Of a DNA stretch of 64,000 nucleotides, positions 58,804 to 64,000 are shown piece by piece. A program made the position numbers and the translations under genes. Positions within the stretch are counted from its first letter, which is position 1; each line of letters begins with the position of its first letter. Location of the stretch: contig BSWB01000002.1 in assembly GCA_033239125.1 (NCBI GenBank), forward strand, positions 10,077,001 to 10,141,000, read 5' to 3'. The notes beneath the pieces were generated by a model that saw nothing but the letters and a program-made list of their open reading frames with translations, was not told the DNA's origin and made no database searches. Source of the DNA: Fagopyrum homotropicum (taxonomy: Eukaryota > Streptophyta > Magnoliopsida > Caryophyllales > Polygonaceae).

Positions 58804-60528
58804 TGTTAGCATGAAATATTGTGATATTTTAGGCACATTTTCTAAGTGTATTTCATCCATATTGATAGTCATTGATAAAGCATTGAAGTAATTGTGAGTT
58901 AGTTTATCTATTTTGTCGATATAGAGGTCTACATAAGCTTTGTGTTGATTGTAGGCAATTAAGAGCTAATTCCGAATGGATTGAGAGAGAATGGAGTTTG
59001 ATCGAGCATGTCCAAGGATTGAGGACATCTCTAGGAGCTAAGGATGGTGTTAACTTGAAGAATAGCACGAGGCTAAGGAAAATCACGAACTACCTCTAAA
59101 CCACGCTCTAAAATACGGCCGTACTAGATTTCACGTTCAAGTCCACGGCCGTGGAACCTTGGCAAGAGAGGCGTGGTGCATTCCAGCAACTTACACGGCC
59201 GTGGAGGGTTGTGACAAACCGTGACCCTTTTCCACGCTCAAAATTACGGCCGTGGAACCCTTCCATGACCGTGATCTTGGCGATCTTCTACGCAATATTT
59301 TAAGCCATGATCTTTTACATAATGGGCCGGGCCAATATTTTATCTTACCCTATAAAAGGACGGAAGAAGAGAGATTCCGACATCCCCGCTTAGGCCGCTT
59401 ACACCTCCGCTTAGACCATGGTTTACACTTCGGCTTACCCTAGTTTTACGCTTTGACGGAGATTGTCATTGGGATATTTGCGCTTTGCCATTGAGATTTC
59501 CGGATTGACGGAAGGAGTGAAGATTTGGAAGACTTGTTCGTAAGGAGATTACGCTTCATCTTTAGGTTTGATTAGAAGACGGATTGACATCCCGTTCTTC
59601 GTTCTTATCTAAGATTGTGATTGCTTGTGTTATTTCGAATCTATTGACATTATTGTTCTTGATTTGTGGATTTGACATTGGTTTAAGTTTTATTGAAGGT
59701 TTTCGAAGGTTTTCATCTTTCATTCTTCTTAAACTTGAATTTGATATCATAATGACCGTTGTTGGCTAAAACCCTTTGGCAATTCTAAGGTGAAGGGTTG
59801 ATAGTTGTGGTTTAGATGATGATAGATCGATCGTAAACAGATTGGACCCTGAGAGTTAGAGAGATTCGCCGACGAACCTAATCCACGGTCTGTTCTTGAG
59901 CTTCCACGGCCGTGGAACTCAAGAACTACCCGTAATTTTGTGTCAGTTTACGAACCTTGCTTTTACTTTAATCCAAAGTTAAAGATTTGCTTTAACTTAG
60001 TCTTGGCTTGCCTTTTCTAGGTCGTAGTGAAGCCTCAACAACCTCTACCTCGATTTCGAGTGTCACAACCTTAATCGGTTGAGTTAGTCTTGATCCTTGG
60101 GTTACAAGTTTGGGTATTTGAGACTAATTCTTGTCTTTAGATCCTTTCTATACTGAAGCCTCAACAACCTTTATAGAGAATGTCCTTAGATAAGTCATAT
60201 AAAGCCTTGGAACTTCACCGTACATTGCTTTACATTCGTATACCTTTGCAAACCTCAACTCTGTCTTTATATCTTTAGTATATCTTGAATCGATTACCAC
60301 AACTGGATTCCTGGATCTTTAGGATTGTTGTTTTCCCAATATATTTGAAAAGCTTTACCCTTTTACTTGCTTGACAACTTTATAACTGAATTTGTTCCCC
60401 CCAAATCCCTGTGTTCGATACTCTGAAATTCTTGCTTTACTACGCCGATCCGTACACTGCGGGTTCGCTTGCTTGATTCTAGTTTTATCAATTTAAAGCT
60501 TATTTGCACGCACGCTAAGTGGCGAACA
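58804..60528 (+). mobile_element. Solo LTR, Athila family, nested in Tekay
   Basis: 1725 bp, from TGTTAGCATGAAAT to GTGGCGAACA, clearly homologous to the LTRs of the Athila element but more diverged. Flanks AATAA (58799-58803) and AACAA (60529-60533) differ at one base. A word array lies at 59101-59274, with CCACGGCCGTGG at 59143-59154, TACACGGCCGTGG near 59193, TACGGCCGTGG near 59245 and another full copy near 59906. The TATA box CTATAAAAGG is near 59351. No internal region is present. Confidence 0.88.
59101..59274. promoter_or_regulatory. Palindromic word array in nested solo LTR
   Basis: The same order of words as in the Athila LTRs (TACGGCCGTA first, then CCACGGCCGTGG, then two TACGGCCGTGG-type copies, then a CCGTGATC end), about 75 bp before the TATA box. 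Several words here are the perfect CGGCCG form where the 38591 LTR has CGGTCG, so this copy is closer to the inferred consensus. Confidence 0.6.
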
Positions 60529-60637
60529 AACAACGCAGAAACACTAGACTCAACACATATATTCTCACTCGGGGAACATAACTCATAACGTTACCAAAAG
60601 CGTGCACAACTCAACGACGAAACTAAAACTCCAACAT

Positions 60638-63600
60638 CTACGCTATAGGCACATCCAACTCAGCATAGAACTCCGGATAGTTCCTCAAGATACTATCCTC
60701 TTGTCTCTCAAGTTTCCTCATTAGATCCTCGCATCGACCATTGAATCTTCATCATTGGTATGTCATTCGAACGCAAGTGTCTCGTACTACGCTCTAAAGA
60801 CAGCTACTGGATGCCCTATGAACGTGTGGTCAAGCTCGACCACTAGATCCTCATGACTGATGATGTGTCTTAGGTCCGGTATGTACTCCTGTAACTGAGA
60901 CACATGGAAGACGGGGTGAACACCCTCAAGTCTCGGTGGCAAAGCAAGTTTGTATGTTGCCTCTCCCACTCGCTCAAGAATCTCGAAAGGTCCAACGTAT
61001 CTAGGACTCAGCTTCCCCTTGACACCGAAACGTCTGACACCTCGTGTCGGGGATACGCTCAACCAAAAATGAGCTCCAACTCTGAACTCTATAGGTCTAC
61101 GCCTCTTATTTGCATAAGACTTTTGTCGACTCTGTGCTGCTAACACCCGCTCACGGATCACCACTACTCAAGCCATGTCATCATGAATCTGTTCAGGTGC
61201 TACTCCGTTAGCACTACTTTGCTCGTCCCAACACAACGGTGTACATCATCTCTGTCCGTATAAAGCCTCATAAGGAGTCATCCTGATCGATGCGTGTCAG
61301 CTGTTATTATACGAAAAATCCACTAAGGGAAGGTGATTTGGCCACACATGTCCCCAGTCTAACACGCAGGCTCTCAACATGTCCTCTAGAGTGTGGATAG
61401 TCCGCTCGGACTGACCATCAATCTGAAGATGATAAGCAGTCGTGAATTTCAAGCTCGTTCCTAGGGCGACATGCACTTGCTGTTAGAACCTCGAAGTAAT
61501 TGTTCGTCTCTGTCAGAGACTATAGTCCTAGGTACTCCGTAAAGTCTCATTATCTATCTCGTGAACTCCTTTTCCAATCGACTTACCGGTCACATTTCCT
61601 TGATAGGAATGAAACGTGCGGTCTTCGTCAGTCGATCTACTATCACCCATATAGCATCAAGACCTCTACTTGGTCTCAAGCCGGTAACAAAATCCATCGA
61701 GATGTCCTCCCACTTCCACTGAGGAAAGGGAAGTGGATGTAGTTCTCCTCCTGGTCGATGATGCTCGATCTTGACTTGTTGACAGGTCGCACACTAAGCT
61801 ACATATCTCATCATGTCTGGATTCATACCTCCCCACTAGTAGAAGTGTTTGATATCCTGATACATCTTACTCGCACCGGGATGTATTGAGTAAGGTGTAG
61901 AGTGAGCCTCCTGTAGTATCCGTTGTCTCAGCTCTCGATCTGAGGGTACACAAATACGCTCTCGACGTCTCAAAACTCCATCAACACCGACTACAAATTG
62001 TGGTGCCTCTCCTCAAGACATCTTGTCTCGGATCCGTGTCAAAGCTGGGCAACTCTCCTACTTTTGTCGGATTTCTATCAACAGATCAAGTAACCCCTCC
62101 AAGGTGGATAAATGGTTGTCGGTATCCGAAAAGTGGATATTCATCTCTAGCCATGCCAAAACTCGCTATAATTGAGGTTGAGTTGTCAGCCGAGCGATCG
62201 CCATCTCTCGGGGAGTCTTCCTACCGAGGGTGTCAGCTACCACATTCATCTTCCCCGGGTGGTATAATATATCGAGATCAAAATCCTTGATTAACTCCAG
62301 CCATCTACGCTGGCGGTTATTCAACTCCCGCCGAGTGAATATGTACTTCAGACTCTTATGGTCTGTGAAATCTGACACGTAGCTCCATACAAATAATGCC
62401 TCAAAAACTTCAAAGCGTGAACAACAGCAGCGAACTTAAGATCATGGGCAGGGTAATTCTCCTGTACGTCTTTAGTTATTTAGACGCGTAAGCAATCACC
62501 TTACCCCTCCGCATCAGAACACAAAATCCTCGATGTCGCCGTAAACCACAAAATCCTCGATGTCCTCTGGCTGAGCTAAGATAGAAGCAGAGATCAACAT
62601 CTTCTTAAGCTCCTCAAAGCTCTTCAGGCACGGCTCGGACCATACAAATCTTGTAGACTTCGTCAGCAAGGAAGTGAGAGGTCAGGCGATAACTGAAAAG
62701 CCCTCCACAAAACGCCGGTACTAGCCCGCCAATTCTAAGAAGTTGCGTACTTCCTGCTGTTCCTTGACATTCTTAGGAGGCGGCCAGGATGCTACTGACT
62801 CAATCTTCGTCGGATCTACCTTGATCCCTTCTGAAGAAACGATGTGACCAAGAAATGCTACATCAGACATCCAAAACTTACACTTAGAGAGCTTGGCGTA
62901 AAGCTCTCTATCCTGCGGGACATGGAGTACGATCCTTAAGTGTCCTGCATGCTCCTCTCTACTGCGAGAGTATACCAGAATTTTGTCTATGAAGACAACT
63001 ATAGGCTGGTCTAGGAAGTTGATGAAGATGTTGTTCATCAACTCCATGAAAACTGCGGGCGAGTTCGTGAGCCCGAATGGCATCATTACAAACTCGTAGT
63101 GTCTATATCTGGTCTGAAATGCCATTTTGGCTATGTCTTGCTCTCTCACCCTCAGCTGGTGATATCCATATCTCATATCGATCTTCGAAAACACTGAAGC
63201 TCCATGTAGTTGATCCAAAAGATCGTCGATACAGGGCAATGGATACTTATTCTTGATCGTCACCTTGTTCAGCTCTCGGTAGTCAATACATAACCTCATT
63301 GACCCGTCTTTTTTTCTGACAAAGAGTATTGGCGTGCTCCAACTAGGGCGGATGAAACCCTTCTCAACTAACTCCTAAGCTGCTTCTGAAGCTCAAGCAT
63401 CTCGATAGGCGTCATACAGTAAGGAGCCTTTGAGATTGGTCTCGTTCCGGGCTCTAGATCAATGTCAAATTCTACACTCCTTTGTGGAGGTAAACCTGAT
63501 GGCTCTCCAAAAACGTAGGTAAACTCGCAAGATACCGGAATTTCCTCCAAAGCTGGACTCGTACTATCCTTCATGGCATATCACCAAAAGCCTCGCAACC

Positions 63601-64000
63601 CTGACCGATAAGTCTTGTAGCTCGAACTACACTGATGACTGTACCGGTCTTCCCGAGATCCCATCCTCTAAAGATCTCTACATGGCCTGCATTTGTAGTT
63701 ACCGTCACTATCCTCTTGCCGATGTCCAGAACTGCTCAATTTCGATCCATTCAATCCATGTCGAGGATAACTTCTTCATGTACTAAGTACATGACGAAGA
63801 AGTCAGCTGGCCAATCACGACCTCCCAATCTAATAAGGCAATCGCGAATCTTCGTGTACCTCTAATCTTACCCCCATCGGGTAATCCTATAAAGAAGGGT
63901 CTACCTTCTACGGTAACTAAGGCCACTCTATCTACACATGCATCAGATATAAAAGAATGCATAGCGCCGGTATCGAAAAGAACTCTAACAGGAAAACCAT
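60638..64000 (-). pseudogene. Tekay pol: PR, RT, RNase H, integrase
   Basis: It enters from the right edge with the protease motif VLFDTGAMHSFIS (63950-64000). RT lies at 63299-62721: MRLCIDYRELNKV, FSKIDMRYGYHQL and FVMMPFGLTNSPAVF. The catalytic box reads FIDKILVYS, so the second Asp of the usual FIDD is lost. RNase H is near 62378 (DFTDHKSLKYIF), then decayed integrase (61200-62100) and the intact-looking integrase C-terminus at 61164-60787 (GKLSPRYVGPFEILERVGE, GVHPVFHVSQL). After a stop and frameshift a chromodomain-like tail is readable, ending YPEFYAELDVPIA at 60641. There are many stops and frameshifts, so it is not functional. Confidence 0.85.

Larger units (their letters stand above)
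56889..64000 (-). mobile_element. Tekay-clade chromovirus, 3' half, degenerate
   Basis: It reads on the minus strand and continues past the window end. The 3' LTR is 56889-58737, and the pol pseudogene is 60638-64000. An Athila-type solo LTR (58804-60528) sits between them in the 3' untranslated part. The LTR start TGTAACACCCC and a chromodomain-like tail after the integrase place it in the Tekay/Del group of chromoviruses. It truncates the hAT remnant on its left, so it is younger than that element. Confidence 0.85.

Overview
The window is nuclear DNA of a flowering plant, almost certainly a eudicot. The evidence is spliced genes with GT-AG introns, a lysine-rich arabinogalactan protein, a PHO1-type phosphate exporter, and a dense mix of plant transposon families (Athila and Tekay Ty3/gypsy, copia, L1-type LINE with RNase H, hAT, Mutator-like). 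I cannot name the species.

Only one part is host-genic. Between about 6.7 and 16.7 kb lie three spliced genes: a lysine-rich AGP (+, 6751-7531, two exons), a Zim17/DNL-type zinc-finger protein (-, 7864-9161, three exons, 137 aa) and a PHO1;H1-like SPX-EXS protein (-, 11982-16695, fourteen exons, 781 aa). From memory, the same three families sit next to each other on Arabidopsis chromosome 1 (AGP19, a Zim17-type protein, PHO1;H1), so this looks like a conserved microsyntenic island. I joined the exons by hand from splice sites and phase; all three models close in frame.

The rest is layered transposon sequence. 1-5.1 kb: a solo Athila-type LTR (277-2083, TSD AAATC), a small Mutator-like fold-back, and a hAT-type element enclosing a broken copia RT piece. 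9.7-10.8 kb: a hAT-type element. 18.3-23.5 kb: two further members of the fold-back family with perfect 9-bp TSDs, one of them a palindrome of about 1 kb. 24.3-32.3 kb: a nest in which a copia remnant adjoins a small TRIM-like LTR element; one TRIM LTR was hit by an L1 LINE (25180-31354), and the LINE by a hAT MITE (27618-28035). 35.9-52.2 kb: one non-autonomous hAT element split by a Tekay solo LTR (36075-37970, TSD GAATT) and by a 13.2-kb Athila-clade retrotransposon (38591-51775, TSD ATGGC, LTRs about 1.4% different). 52.2-64 kb: a Tekay solo LTR, a hAT transposase pseudogene cut off by a decayed minus-strand Tekay element that runs off the window, and an Athila-type solo LTR inside that element.

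The least explained signal is in the retrotransposons. The Athila family carries arrays of a GC-rich palindromic word (core CCACGGCCGTGG) in its LTRs, in the protease-RT linker of its coding region and in the spacer before its third ORF. The Tekay LTRs carry a different GC-rich word and a 19-bp hairpin whose stem shows a compensatory change. The first solo LTR carries a third word. These look like family-specific cis-element arrays. All three host genes appear intact; every transposon ORF I can follow is broken by stops, frameshifts or insertions.
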